A stretch of 64,000 nt of DNA from Hathewaya proteolytica DSM 3090 (GCF_900142225.1 NZ_FRAD01000005.1:62001-126000); one strand, 5' to 3'. Numbered from the stretch's first letter, positions 17,060 to 25,909 are shown. Numbers and translations: made by a program. Notes: generated by a model not told the origin, from the sequence alone.

Positions 17060-17962
17060 TTAGCTTATTTTTCTCAACAACTCTTTAAAGTATTCAGGTA
17101 TTTCACTGCTAAACTCCATGTATTCCCCTGTTTTAGGATGAATAAAACCTAGAACCATGGCGTGAAGAACCTGACCTTCAAGCTTAAACTTCTGTTTTTT
17201 GAATCCGTATAGCGGATCTCCCACAATGGGGTGGCCTATACTTGCCATATGCACTCTTATCTGATGTGTTCTCCCTGTCTCCAGTCTACATTGAACCAAT
17301 GTGTAGTTGTCAAAAGTCTCCATAACCGTTACGTGAGTTACAGCTTCTCTTCCCTCACTGTCAATGGCCTTTTTTAGCCTGTTTTTCTTATCTCTTCCTA
17401 TGGGTTTGTCTATTGTTATACTATTTTCCTTTATAACTCCTTCACATAAGGCTACATAAATCCTTTTCATAGAATGCTGCCGCAATTGTTCAGAAAGCTT
17501 AATATGGGCATAGTCATTTTTAGCCACCACTAAGATGCCAGAGGTATCTTTATCGATTCTGTGCACAATACCAGGCCTGTTGTCCCCATTTATCGTTGAT
17601 AGGCTTTCACAATGATTTAGTAACCCATTGACTAGTGTTCCTGACTCACTACCTGGTGCTGGATGAACTACCATGTTTTGAGGTTTGTTCACCACTAGAA
17701 TGTCCTCATCTTCATATAGTATGCAAAGTTCTATGTCCTCTTTAATTAAATTCCCTTGCTTTTCTTCACCATGCTCGACTTCCACTTGGTCAAAAGTTTT
17801 TACTTTATAATTGCTTTTAGTTTTTTTTCCGTTGACAAGTACCATACCCTCTGCAATGATTTTTTGATAATGACTTCTGGATTTTTCACCATCCTCTTGA
17901 AAAAGGTATACATCTAATCTTGTGTCTTCGGATTCCTTATCTACTATGAGTCTCTTTATCAT
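17060..17962 (-). CDS. rluD: Ribosomal large-subunit pseudouridine synthase, RluD family
   Basis: RluA/RluD-type enzyme that isomerises uridines in RNA, by family probably in helix 69 of 23S rRNA. An S4 RNA-binding domain covers ~1-75. The catalytic domain carries the signature HRIDKDTSGILVVAKN (~135), with the catalytic Asp in RIDKDTSG, and RTHQIRVHMASIGHPIVGD near 230. The ATG at 17962 has GGGTGG upstream; the in-frame GTG at 17971 is less well placed. The start overlaps the lspA end by 26 bases. It equals ylyB in the conserved lspA-ylyB-pyrR series. Confidence 0.95.
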   Translation of the reverse strand: MIKRLIVDKESEDTRLDVYLFQEDGEKSRSHYQKIIAEGMVLVNGKKTKSNYKVKTFDQVEVEHGEEKQGNLIKEDIELCILYEDEDILVVNKPQNMVVHPAPGSESGTLVNGLLNHCESLSTINGDNRPGIVHRIDKDTSGILVVAKNDYAHIKLSEQLRQHSMKRIYVALCEGVIKENSITIDKPIGRDKKNRLKKAIDSEGREAVTHVTVMETFDNYTLVQCRLETGRTHQIRVHMASIGHPIVGDPLYGFKKQKFKLEGQVLHAMVLGFIHPKTGEYMEFSSEIPEYFKELLRKIS

Positions 17963-18410
17963 TAAATCCACCCTTTAAAATAAATAATATCATTAAAAAT
18001 TCCCCAACTGTCACGCATATGTCCGCCACGTTGAAAGTTGGAAAATAGTATAGGTCTTTATAGTGAAAGCATATAAAATCAACCACATATCTATAGTAAA
18101 TCCTATCTATGAGGTTTCCCACAGCTCCAGTTGCTATAAGTGCCAAACTACAATACATCAATTTACTCTTCTTAGCATACTTGTAAAGATAAATACCACC
18201 AAAGATCAAACTCAACACAGCAATTATGGCAAGTAGCACTTGTTTGTTTTGCATTATCCCAAAGGCAGCCCCTCTGTTCTCTAGGTATTCAAACTTAAAG
18301 AAGTCTTTGTGCACAATAATCTCCTGAAGCTTTAAAGTATCAATTGCCCATAGCTTAGTAACCCTATCTATTACTATACCAGCGAAAAATATTACAGCGA
18401 AAAGTATCAT
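17937..18410 (-). CDS. lspA: Lipoprotein signal peptidase (signal peptidase II)
   Basis: Membrane aspartyl protease that cleaves prolipoproteins before the lipid-modified cysteine. It has 157 residues with four membrane segments. The conserved motifs NRGAAFGI, TGAVGNLIDRI and FPTFNVADICV contain the two catalytic aspartates. GAGGT is upstream of the ATG. Second gene of the unit led by mtnN. Confidence 0.97.
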   Translation of the reverse strand: MILFAVIFFAGIVIDRVTKLWAIDTLKLQEIIVHKDFFKFEYLENRGAAFGIMQNKQVLLAIIAVLSLIFGGIYLYKYAKKSKLMYCSLALIATGAVGNLIDRIYYRYVVDFICFHYKDLYYFPTFNVADICVTVGEFLMILFILKGGFNDKETHSR

Positions 18411-18428
18411 TTTTATACCTCATAATTA

Positions 18429-19121
18429 TTATATTTTTTCTAACATACCTTTAATGATAGCAACCGAATTTCTAACAGCAATAACTTTGAATTTTTCGTA
18501 CTCAAGATGAGTATCATTTAGAGCATTGTCTGATATGGATCTTATAACAACAAAAGGTATCTTATTTAAAAAGGATACATGGGCAATACTAGCTCCCTCC
18601 ATTTCGCAAGCATAAGCATTAAAATTAGAGTTTAGCCAAGAAAGCTTTTCCTTTGTAGCCACAAATTGATCTCCAGACACAATTATGCCTTCATACACAT
18701 TGTAGCCCTTTAATTCTTGTGATACCTGTTTTGCTAGATTTACTAATTTGTCGTCACTAGGAAAGGAATATGTATTCAATCTTGGAATCTGTCCTATCTT
18801 ATATTGGAAAAAGCTAGCATCAAAATCGTGCTGTATAAGCTCTTTTCCTATTATAATATCACCTGGAACTATTGATTCCATAGCTCCTCCCGCGATGCCC
18901 ACATTTATTATGGCATCAACTTGAAAGTTATCAGCCAATATCTGTGTGCAAATGGCCGCATTGACTTTTCCAATACCACAAGTAACAACTACAACCTCCT
19001 TGTTAAACAACTTCCCACTATTAAAAGTCATCTGAGCCTTTTCAGTAACGGTTTCCACATTCATATTTGATATTAAGCTCTCTGTTTCTTCATTCATAGC
19101 ACCTATTATTCCAATTCGCAT
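18429..19121 (-). CDS. mtnN: 5'-methylthioadenosine / S-adenosylhomocysteine nucleosidase
   Basis: Hydrolyses methylthioadenosine, S-adenosylhomocysteine and 5'-deoxyadenosine to free adenine, recycling by-products of SAM use and feeding LuxS where present. It has 230 residues. Visible signatures are the start IGIIGAMNEE with the catalytic Glu, VTCGIGKVNAA, VGIAGG and ACEMEGASIAHV with SISDNA. It has its own well-formed promoter and leads the lspA-rluD-pyrR-uraA genes. In Bacillus ileS occupies the place between divIVA and lspA, so this is a local difference. Confidence 0.96.
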   Translation of the reverse strand: MRIGIIGAMNEETESLISNMNVETVTEKAQMTFNSGKLFNKEVVVVTCGIGKVNAAICTQILADNFQVDAIINVGIAGGAMESIVPGDIIIGKELIQHDFDASFFQYKIGQIPRLNTYSFPSDDKLVNLAKQVSQELKGYNVYEGIIVSGDQFVATKEKLSWLNSNFNAYACEMEGASIAHVSFLNKIPFVVIRSISDNALNDTHLEYEKFKVIAVRNSVAIIKGMLEKI

Positions 19122-19156
19122 AAGTCAAATCCTCCTTAAAAATATTGTTCCATAAT

Positions 19157-19185
19157 AGTATACTATGATTTTACCTCAATATCAA
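19157..19185 (-). promoter_or_regulatory. Sigma-A promoter for mtnN-lspA-rluD-pyrR-uraA
   Basis: On the minus strand TTGATA (19180-19185) and TATACT (19157-19162) lie 17 bases apart, both matching consensus at 5 of 6, with the start codon 36 bases further. The -35 box abuts the divIVA hairpin. Confidence 0.75.
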
Positions 19186-19212
19186 AATAAACTCACTAAA
19201 AGTGAGTTTATT
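19186..19212 (-). terminator. Hairpin overlapping the divIVA stop codon
   Basis: AATAAACTCACT / AGTGAGTTTATT forms a 12-bp stem with a 3-base loop. The divIVA TAA stop lies in its stem, and TTTATTTT follows on the minus strand, so it probably ends the cell-wall cluster transcript. The U-tract is imperfect. Confidence 0.7.
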
Positions 19213-19921
19213 TACTGTTATTTAAAAGACCTACCTCTAAAGGTGATGTGCTCTTGATACTGGATAGGTCAATGTTGTTTTTTGTGAGAAAATCGTTAAA
19301 ATTCTCTTGTATGCTCACGGATTCATCATCTACAAACTCATCAAATATCAAAGGATTTCCCACGGGCATTTTAACTGGGGATGGCTTACCTTGTAGCGAA
19401 GTCTTTTGTTCTTCCTTTTCACTAGCTGTGCTTACTTGTTGATTTATATTTAATTCGTTGCATTGTTTCTTAAAACCGTCGTCAAGAGTTTCAAACATAT
19501 CCATCTGACTATTCATAAAGTTTCTAAATACAACCTTAAATTTTTCAAATTCTTGTTTTAATCTCTCATATTCTTGATTTATCTTAATAACATCATTATT
19601 GGCATTTTGAACTATTATTCTTGCATTATCTCGAGCTTCTTGTAAAATTCCGTCAGCTTCTTTTCTCGCTGCTTGCTTTACTTGCTCTGCTGCACCTTGA
19701 GCTAGCACAAGGGTATTTTGAATTGTCTCTTCTATTCTTTTATAATTTTCAACTTTTTCTTCATAGTTACTTATTTTTTCTTTGTACAATGAATTTTCTT
19801 TATACAGCTCATCATACGTATCTGCAACATCATTTAAAAAGTCATTCACATCGTCAATGTCATATCCTCTAAAGCTTTTTTTGAAATCTTTGCTATCTAT
19901 ATCCATTGAAGTAATTCTCAT
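19208..19921 (-). CDS. divIVA: Cell-division/polarity protein DivIVA
   Basis: Coiled-coil scaffold that binds curved membrane at septa and poles. The ATG at 19921 follows AAGGAGGTAACTGTC; the in-frame codon at 19951 has no site, so this 237-residue form is preferred. The N-terminal lipid-binding domain reads SMDIDSKDFKKSFRGYDIDDVNDFL, the family signature in part. A long coiled coil covers ~45-155 and an unstructured tail follows. It is the last gene of the dcw cluster, with a terminator hairpin over its stop. Confidence 0.95.
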   Translation of the reverse strand: MRITSMDIDSKDFKKSFRGYDIDDVNDFLNDVADTYDELYKENSLYKEKISNYEEKVENYKRIEETIQNTLVLAQGAAEQVKQAARKEADGILQEARDNARIIVQNANNDVIKINQEYERLKQEFEKFKVVFRNFMNSQMDMFETLDDGFKKQCNELNINQQVSTASEKEEQKTSLQGKPSPVKMPVGNPLIFDEFVDDESVSIQENFNDFLTKNNIDLSSIKSTSPLEVGLLNNSK

Positions 19922-19943
19922 GACAGTTACCTCCTTAGTATAA

Positions 19944-20720
19944 TCATACAAACTTATGAAACAAAACCTTTATTCTATCTTTTTGTGTTTTTCCAATTAT
20001 ATCTGCGATCTTATATTTTCCATAGCCTCTTACTGTTATAATATCACCCATATCCACTAAACGTTCTTTTCTGTGTTCTCCTATATAATTTACGAGAACG
20101 TTACCTTTATCTAAATATTGCACTGCCACGGCTCTTGATTTGTTAATAATGGAGGAAAGAACACAATCTATCCTCATAGACGTTATAATTGCATTTATTT
20201 TTTCAAACTCTGGCCTTGGTATATCCTCGTCGTGGACTTCAAGGATGCTTATATCGCAAGGACTGTTGCTTATCTTGTTGAGATTGTCCTTGATATACTG
20301 AGAAAATTCCTTCATAACTGGAACGTAGGCACAATCATGCTTTACAATCAAATCAGCAAATTTCTCTCTTTTTATATCTAAGGACATAAGCGCACCTAAG
20401 TAATCCCTGTGACACAACTGGCTAAATTTAGATTTATTTGTTATCTTCAATATATGAATAGGAAGTTCTATGGAAATGATATTATCTTCAGAAAGAACGC
20501 ACAGTTTTCTCTCACATCCCTCATAGAACTCCCATATGTTTATTATTATTCCTTCATAATCAGCTGCCTTACGCAGTCCCTCATATAAGTCCGGAGTTAA
20601 AAACTCACCTATTACTATGTCCTTGCCACTTTTAGATGTCAAATTAAATTTATCGTAGAGATACTGAATCCTATCCAGATTTCCATTGACAAAAAACTTT
20701 TGAAAGCTACTCTTATCCAT
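19944..20720 (-). CDS. ylmH: YlmH family S4-domain RNA-binding protein
   Basis: YlmH proteins bind ribosomes and have been tied to rescue of stalled 50S complexes (RqcH-like alanine tailing) as well as to the division gene cluster. The 258 residues have an N-terminal domain of the YlmH type (IGEFLTPDLYEGLR, HRDYLGALMSLDIKREK) and a C-terminal S4 domain (~180-258; VQYLDKGNVLVNY, GDIITVRGYGKYKI). The ATG at 20720 has AAGGA 7 bases upstream; the in-frame GTG at 20726 is too close. It lies between sepF and divIVA, its usual place. Confidence 0.94.
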   Translation of the reverse strand: MDKSSFQKFFVNGNLDRIQYLYDKFNLTSKSGKDIVIGEFLTPDLYEGLRKAADYEGIIINIWEFYEGCERKLCVLSEDNIISIELPIHILKITNKSKFSQLCHRDYLGALMSLDIKREKFADLIVKHDCAYVPVMKEFSQYIKDNLNKISNSPCDISILEVHDEDIPRPEFEKINAIITSMRIDCVLSSIINKSRAVAVQYLDKGNVLVNYIGEHRKERLVDMGDIITVRGYGKYKIADIIGKTQKDRIKVLFHKFV

Positions 20721-20763
20721 ATTCACGTCCTTACAATTTAATACTAATAATCCACATAGTATA

Positions 20764-21267
20764 TTAATTCATAAAGTTGAAAACACCCTTGCCTTGAATC
20801 TCTTTTTTCAAAGTATTGGACACATCAACGTTAGATGGTAAGAACATGTATATACCCTTGTCGATTTCTCTTATTTGAACGTTCAAAACATAAGTTGCTC
20901 CACCAACAAAATCAAGCAATCTCTGAGCTATTTTGCTATCTAAAGAATTAGTGTTTACAACAACTATCTTATTATCCTTTAAATTATCGCATATGCCAGC
21001 AGTTTCATCAAATTCAAAAGGCCTAACGATAACTACCTTTTGCTTTTCGTCCATTGATTCCATGTTTGATTTTACTGGAAGCTTTACAACTCTACTATCT
21101 TTTCTAGAAGATCTACTTGAAGACTTTAAATCATCTTCCTTTTTAAAATCAGCTATTTTATCCTCTATACTAGTTGATTCTTCAAATTCATTTTCTTCCA
21201 TTTCATCATCATATGAATCATTTAAACAAAATGCGTCCATTACCTTACTTATAATTTTGTTTGCCAT
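20764..21267 (-). CDS. sepF: Cell-division protein SepF
   Basis: FtsZ-bundling membrane anchor that can replace FtsA at the septum. The 167 residues have an acidic, low-complexity N-terminus with a short amphipathic start (MANKIISKVMDAF), then the SepF/DUF552 domain at ~80-167. That domain includes VVIVRPFEFDETAGICDNL, IAQRLLDFVGGATYVL and GIYMFLPSNVDVS. AGGAGG precedes the start. FtsA and FtsZ genes are not in this cluster, so SepF here must act with partners encoded elsewhere. Confidence 0.96.
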   Translation of the reverse strand: MANKIISKVMDAFCLNDSYDDEMEENEFEESTSIEDKIADFKKEDDLKSSSRSSRKDSRVVKLPVKSNMESMDEKQKVVIVRPFEFDETAGICDNLKDNKIVVVNTNSLDSKIAQRLLDFVGGATYVLNVQIREIDKGIYMFLPSNVDVSNTLKKEIQGKGVFNFMN

Positions 21268-21279
21268 TATTAATTCCTC

Positions 21280-21948
21280 CTATATCTTTACGTTGTACTC
21301 CCTTTCTCCGAAGATCTTTTGACCAACCCTTACCATATTACTTCCTTCCTCAATTGCCCACTCATAATCGTTGCTCATGCCCATGGATAATATTTCCAAG
21401 GAAATATTATCTTGATTTAGGGATACAGCCTTTGAAAATATCTGTTTTGCTTGTTTAAAAAAGCATTTACATTGAATTTCTTCACCCTTAGGTATCACAA
21501 TCATAATCCCTCTAATACAAATGTGATGAAAAGCTCTGCACTGTTCTAGAAAACTGGTGATTTCCTCTGGATATATTCCATGCTTTGCCTCTTCACGACC
21601 AAGGTTTATCTGTACTAAACAGTTAAGCATGACTTCCTTTTTTGAACACCACTTTTCCACTTCTCTTGCCAGTTCCAAGCTATCCAAGGACTGAAGAAGG
21701 AAAATTTTATCTACAATATACTTTACTTTATTTTTTTGTAAAGTACCAACAAAGTGCCACCTTATATCCTTCGGTAGCTGGTCATACTTTTTTAAAAACT
21801 CCTGAACCTTGTTCTCACCAAAATCCATTTGGCCTGAATCATAGGCTTCCTGAATAAGCATAGCAGGTTTTGTTTTAGATACACATACAAGAGTTGTGTC
21901 TTTACCTAGTGTGGATTTTATCTCCTGTAGTCTTTGAGAAATACTCAC
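21280..21948 (-). CDS. yggS: YggS family pyridoxal-phosphate homeostasis protein
   Basis: PLP-binding alanine-racemase-fold protein that buffers free pyridoxal phosphate (YlmE in Bacillus, same place). The start is taken as GTG at 21948 (222 residues) because GGGAGGT lies at the right distance; an in-frame ATG at 21975 has none. Signatures are VCVSKTKPAMLI with the PLP-binding Lys, DFGENKVQEFLKKY, RWHFVGTLQKNKVKYI and LSMGMSNDYEWAIEEGSNMVRVG. It is 12 bases upstream of sepF and probably co-translated with it. Confidence 0.95.
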   Translation of the reverse strand: MSISQRLQEIKSTLGKDTTLVCVSKTKPAMLIQEAYDSGQMDFGENKVQEFLKKYDQLPKDIRWHFVGTLQKNKVKYIVDKIFLLQSLDSLELAREVEKWCSKKEVMLNCLVQINLGREEAKHGIYPEEITSFLEQCRAFHHICIRGIMIVIPKGEEIQCKCFFKQAKQIFSKAVSLNQDNISLEILSMGMSNDYEWAIEEGSNMVRVGQKIFGEREYNVKI

Positions 21949-22037
21949 ATCATTACCTCCCTGAATTCTTATCATATAAAAAGTATACCTACATATATAT
22001 ATTCTTCATTCAGCGCATAATCCCTTTAAAAAATTAA

Positions 22038-22754
22038 CTATTTTTTAATTTTTCCGTGTTTAAAATTATAGTCCCCAGCATAGGCAGGTATCTCCACCTC
22101 TTCACTTTCAGATATACTAATTTGCATCTCCCTTATATCCAATATTTTCATGTGAGATTCATCACTAAGTATGTAGTCTTTTAAGCTAGAAGGATTTCCT
22201 ATTACGTCTATATAGAATGGTGCCACCATCTTTGCACCATCTATTTCTATATACACGCCTCCACAAGTTGTATAAGAGTTTGGCATAACCCTATTGCCAT
22301 TTATAGAGATAGCCTCAGCTCCAGCAATTCTCAAATCGTTTATTAAATATAAAAGATCTGTATCGTGTATGTTATTACTTCCAAAGTAGTCATCTTCTAT
22401 ACCAAAACTCTTTGCATCATTTAATGTGATGTGCAAACCTTTTCCCACAAGGGCTTCGTGGCCTAAATACACTTCATTTAGTCTTACCTCATCATTTATT
22501 TGGGATTCAATATTCTCTAAGTTGTATGAATTAGACTCATATTTTGATAGCTTTTCTATAGCTTCATCATACTCTTTTTTTAAATCTCTTATATTTTTGC
22601 TTAAAGCGTTTCTTCTATTGTATTCTTCGTTAAATTCATCCACACTTAGGAAGATAGAGTCATTGGAAGAGGAAAATTTTATATTCATGGAAATCAGTAT
22701 GCCTACAACAATAGAGGCTATAAAAACAAATATAGTAGCTTCATTCTTCTTCAT
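22038..22754 (-). CDS. DUF881 division-cluster protein (second copy)
   Basis: One of two DUF881 paralogues flanking sbp, corresponding to YlxW/YlxX of Bacillus; molecular function unknown. The 238 residues show an N-terminal membrane segment (~7-23), a coiled coil (~40-70; RDLKKEYDEAIEKLSKYE) and the extracellular DUF881 domain with GKGLHITLNDAK, LLYLINDLRIAGAEAISING and PFYIDVIGNPSSLKDYI. The end after ESEEVEIPAYAG is typical of the longer paralogue. The bacitracin-type function once suggested for such genes is not supported by anything visible. Confidence 0.88.
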   Translation of the reverse strand: MKKNEATIFVFIASIVVGILISMNIKFSSSNDSIFLSVDEFNEEYNRRNALSKNIRDLKKEYDEAIEKLSKYESNSYNLENIESQINDEVRLNEVYLGHEALVGKGLHITLNDAKSFGIEDDYFGSNNIHDTDLLYLINDLRIAGAEAISINGNRVMPNSYTTCGGVYIEIDGAKMVAPFYIDVIGNPSSLKDYILSDESHMKILDIREMQISISESEEVEIPAYAGDYNFKHGKIKK

Positions 22755-22774
22755 TTATCTACCTCAATACATTC

Positions 22775-23119
22775 TTAATTTTTCTTTTCCGATATCTTCT
22801 CAAGAAGTCTTCTTCTTATGCTAGCAAAATTATTTAAAATTCTTCCTCCAAACACAATGACAGCTGCAAGATATATTGGAAGGCTTAATTTATCACCAAG
22901 ATAAACAAGAACCGATGATATAGCTGCATTTCCAAGGAATCCAGATATGAAAATGTCTTCCCTAAAGGTTCCAGTCATTTTTGCACGTATAGCCCCAAAA
23001 ATGGAGTCGATACAGGCAAATATTGCTACAGAGATATAAGGAGCAAATTTTACCGGAATATTGATTTGCCAAACAATACCTATTAAAACGCCAATAATAA
23101 TTCCCACAAAAGCTACCAT
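22775..23119 (-). CDS. sbp: Small basic protein Sbp (DUF1290)
   Basis: A 114-residue membrane protein with three or four hydrophobic segments. It starts MVAFVGIIIGVLIGIVWQ, then carries FAPYISVAIFACIDSIFGA and FLGNAAISSVLVYLGDKL, the family pattern, and ends with a basic tail (RRRLLEKISEKKN). Function is unknown; it is conserved next to DUF881 and ftsQ/divIB genes in spore-forming Firmicutes. It fits the two-base gap to the upstream DUF881 gene. Confidence 0.9.
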   Translation of the reverse strand: MVAFVGIIIGVLIGIVWQINIPVKFAPYISVAIFACIDSIFGAIRAKMTGTFREDIFISGFLGNAAISSVLVYLGDKLSLPIYLAAVIVFGGRILNNFASIRRRLLEKISEKKN

Positions 23120-23120
23120 T

Positions 23121-23846
23121 TTATTTCTCCTTTTCTATAGATTTAGCATATTTAAACTTCATATCCTGTGATGTGTCCTTTCCAATGACCACGTCATCTC
23201 TAAGTTCCCAGGAAACATCAAAATTATTTTTTATATTTTCTGGAATGGTACCTGGAAAATTAATAGCACTTTCTAAATCCTTTTTCTTGCCTATAGCTTT
23301 TATTACTATCTTACTTTTGGGATATATCTTACTGCTATTGATTCTAATAGAATCTGCGGTTTTTCTGATCCCCGTAGTGGCATTTAACCTTATATCATTA
23401 ATAGAGATAACCTCTCCACCTATTGCATACAATTCATTTACTATGTTTAGAAGTTCCATGTGGTCTACAGCAGCATCTGCGTTTCCAGTGCCAAAGAGTG
23501 CTTTTTTAGGTTCTATAGTCAACAATATACCTTCGCCCTGAACGTCCATGTATCCATTTAAAAGCTTTAAATTCTGTAATTCCGATACTAGCGCCTTAGT
23601 ATCATGATTTCTGTCCGCCAAGGAATTTTCGTAAATATTGATTTTCTCCATAAGCTCTTTTAACTTCTTTTCATACTCTTTTTTTTGGGTTTCCATCTCC
23701 TGATTTTGCTTTATAATTTCCGCTTTAGCTATGTTATCCTTGGAATCCACATCAAATAAATAACTCATTTTTATCTGGTAGGTCACAAGAAAACCTAAAA
23801 TACCAAAGATGACGATTATCAATACTTTAGAAAAAAATTTGTTCAA
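23121..23846 (-). CDS. DUF881 division-cluster protein (first copy)
   Basis: The 241 residues begin at TTG (23846) with AGGGGGT upstream. There is one N-terminal membrane helix (~8-24), a coiled coil (~38-85; KKEYEKKLKELMEKINIYENS) and a DUF881 domain with GILLTIEPKKALFGTG, LLNIVNELYAIGGEVISIND and VIKAIGKKKDLESAI. Same domain order as the second copy, so the pair looks like an old duplication split by sbp. Function unknown. It lies 11 bases after ftsQ. Confidence 0.88.
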   Translation of the reverse strand: MNKFFSKVLIIVIFGILGFLVTYQIKMSYLFDVDSKDNIAKAEIIKQNQEMETQKKEYEKKLKELMEKINIYENSLADRNHDTKALVSELQNLKLLNGYMDVQGEGILLTIEPKKALFGTGNADAAVDHMELLNIVNELYAIGGEVISINDIRLNATTGIRKTADSIRINSSKIYPKSKIVIKAIGKKKDLESAINFPGTIPENIKNNFDVSWELRDDVVIGKDTSQDMKFKYAKSIEKEK

Positions 23847-23857
23847 ATCTATACCCC

Positions 23858-24637
23858 CTAATCTACGTTTACCACTGAACTGCTTTTAAAACTCACATCA
23901 ATATACCCTGTTTTTTCTGATATATTGTGGGCTTCAATTATATTTATGGCTTGATTCAGTTTTTCTTTCATATTGTATTCCGTTCCTAATTTTATGGTTA
24001 AGTTGTTAAAAAAAACATTTATGTTTGTTATTTCCCCTATATCTATCTTTGAAAATTTAATATTAGATTTATTTGCCTTGCACAGCTCGTGAAACTCTTT
24101 TAAAACCTTTTGTTGTCTCTTGCTAAACCCTACCTCAGTCTCTGAAAAAACTTGATTTCCAAACCCCGTGACCTCAATTAGGGACTTATTGTTTAACTGT
24201 TCACTTCTCTCTAATATTATACCATCATAATCTATAATATAAAGCTTATCATTGTTAATAAAATAACTAGCCCTTCTCTCCTTTACAGATATGTTTATTT
24301 TATTTGGAAGGATTTTTTTTACCTCAACATCTTCCACGTATTGATTTTCCTTTAGTCTTTCTTCAATTTTTTGCTTTCTTAGTAGAAAAATATTTTGTCC
24401 TAAATATTTGTTGTATATGGTAGATGCCTGATCTTGAGATAGGTTTTTATTGCCTAAAAGCTTAAACTCCGTCACATTAAAATACGGTAATTTCACTGCT
24501 AGAGTGCATAAAACACATAATAGAATAATAATTATTATAATGCCTCGTCTTCTTCTAATTCTTTTTTTTCTTTTTTTTATAAGCTCATCTTTATTTTTTA
24601 TAATGTATTCCGCTGAATATTTTCCTTTATTATTCAT
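23858..24637 (-). CDS. ftsQ: Cell-division protein FtsQ/DivIB
   Basis: Single-pass protein of the septal FtsL-DivIC-DivIB complex that controls septal wall synthesis. The 259 residues have a very basic cytoplasmic tail (KKRKKRIRRRRG), one membrane helix (~32-48), the POTRA domain (FNVTEFKLLGNKNLSQDQA, ~52-120) and the FtsQ/DivIB beta domain with VEVKKILPNKINISVKER. GAGGTT precedes the ATG. A strong terminator lies between it and ftsW, so it should have a promoter in the ~145-base gap. Confidence 0.94.
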   Translation of the reverse strand: MNNKGKYSAEYIIKNKDELIKKRKKRIRRRRGIIIIIILLCVLCTLAVKLPYFNVTEFKLLGNKNLSQDQASTIYNKYLGQNIFLLRKQKIEERLKENQYVEDVEVKKILPNKINISVKERRASYFINNDKLYIIDYDGIILERSEQLNNKSLIEVTGFGNQVFSETEVGFSKRQQKVLKEFHELCKANKSNIKFSKIDIGEITNINVFFNNLTIKLGTEYNMKEKLNQAINIIEAHNISEKTGYIDVSFKSSSVVNVD

Positions 24638-24743
24638 GGTTTAACCTCATTTTTAATCTTATACTACTTTAATATTATACTTATATGATACCATTGTAAA
24701 TAATAAATTTCATCTTAATATTTCTTAACAAATTATTAACAAT

Positions 24744-24778
24744 AAAATAAAAAAAGGATTAAATCCTTTTTTTATTTT
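24744..24778 (-). terminator. Perfect 35-base palindromic terminator after ftsW
   Basis: AAAATAAAAAAAGGATT is mirrored exactly by AATCCTTTTTTTATTTT around one central base, giving 17-bp arms including the A/U tracts. It lies 4 bases after the ftsW stop and ahead of ftsQ, dividing the cluster. Confidence 0.9.
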
Positions 24779-24782
24779 ACAA

Positions 24783-25889
24783 TTATTTGTTTTGCCTTGT
24801 TATATTTAGGAGCACTCCCATGGCTAGCATGTTAAACACAAGGGAAGAACCTCCATAGCTTATAAAGGGAAGAGGAACACCCGTAACAGGCATAGCTCCT
24901 GAAATTACCGCTATATTAATTATAGCCTGTACTCCAACCACTGATGTTATTCCCACAGCTAAAACATGGCCGTATATATCTTTAGCTTTGCTAGCAGTCA
25001 TTATTCCTCTCCAAATAAAAACAATATAAAGAAATACTATAAGCAAACAACCTATAAGTCCTAGCTCTTCACCTATAATAGGGAGAATGAAATCATTGTG
25101 AGGTTCAGGTATAAAGAAACACTTTTGCCTTGACATACCAAAACCCGTTCCAAAAATTCCTCCAGCTCCCAAAGCAAGAAGAGATTGGACCAACTGATAA
25201 CCTTCTTTTTGCTGTTTAGCCCATGGATTTAAAAAACTTGTAGCTCTATCCAATCTGTATTCAGAGGTCACTATTAAAAGGACACCAGCTGCTATTCCAC
25301 ATATTAAATACAAGCCTAAATGAGACTTTTTAGTTCCAGTGGAAAACAGTACTATAAATACTACAAACATAATTACACAGGCTATACTCATATTGGGTTC
25401 TAGAAGAATTAGCCCTGCAAACAAACCACCTACCATAAGATACCATGTAGTCCACCTAAAAAAGTTATTGGAAAGTATATTTCTTTCCTCCATACTCTTT
25501 GCCAATATAAACACCACCATATACTTTGCAATTTCAGATGGCTGAATAGTGGAAAATCCTAAGTTGATCCATCGCCTTGCACCTTTTATAGGTGTAGATC
25601 CAAGTACGAGGATCAGCAATACAAAGGTTACTACCGTGCCTATTTTTGTAATTTTCTTCAGAGCATGATAATCTAACCTCATAGTTATTATCATACCAAG
25701 TGTACCTATACAAGCCCATAAAAGCTGTTTTTTCAAAAAGAACATGGAGTCGTATTTATAATCTTTTGAGAAAAATGATATGTAGGAGCTTGCACTATAT
25801 ACCATAACAACCCCTATAGTGACAAGTGCCATTATTACTATAAACATGACAAAATCGATTTTACCTAACTTATTCTTCTCCTTATTCAT
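24783..25889 (-). CDS. ftsW: FtsW/SpoVE-type peptidoglycan polymerase (SEDS family)
   Basis: Lipid II glycosyltransferase that works with a class B PBP, here most likely SpoVD/PBP2. It has 368 residues and ten membrane segments. Signatures are GARRWINLGFSTIQPSEIAK (in part), LNPWAKQQKEGYQLVQSLLA, GFGMSRQKCFFIPEPHNDFI and the C-terminal ISYGGSSLVFNMLAMGVLL. SEDS paralogues FtsW, SpoVE and RodA cannot be told apart confidently by eye; the position after mraY favours FtsW or SpoVE. Confidence 0.93.
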   Translation of the reverse strand: MNKEKNKLGKIDFVMFIVIMALVTIGVVMVYSASSYISFFSKDYKYDSMFFLKKQLLWACIGTLGMIITMRLDYHALKKITKIGTVVTFVLLILVLGSTPIKGARRWINLGFSTIQPSEIAKYMVVFILAKSMEERNILSNNFFRWTTWYLMVGGLFAGLILLEPNMSIACVIMFVVFIVLFSTGTKKSHLGLYLICGIAAGVLLIVTSEYRLDRATSFLNPWAKQQKEGYQLVQSLLALGAGGIFGTGFGMSRQKCFFIPEPHNDFILPIIGEELGLIGCLLIVFLYIVFIWRGIMTASKAKDIYGHVLAVGITSVVGVQAIINIAVISGAMPVTGVPLPFISYGGSSLVFNMLAMGVLLNITRQNK

Positions 25890-25909
25890 TAATTACCCTC
25901 CTAAAATTA

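Noticed and set aside
24660..24743. TTTACA / TATAAT pair upstream of ftsQ
   Set aside because: The spacer is only 15 bases. Mentioned as a candidate in a finding but not supported well enough for a feature.
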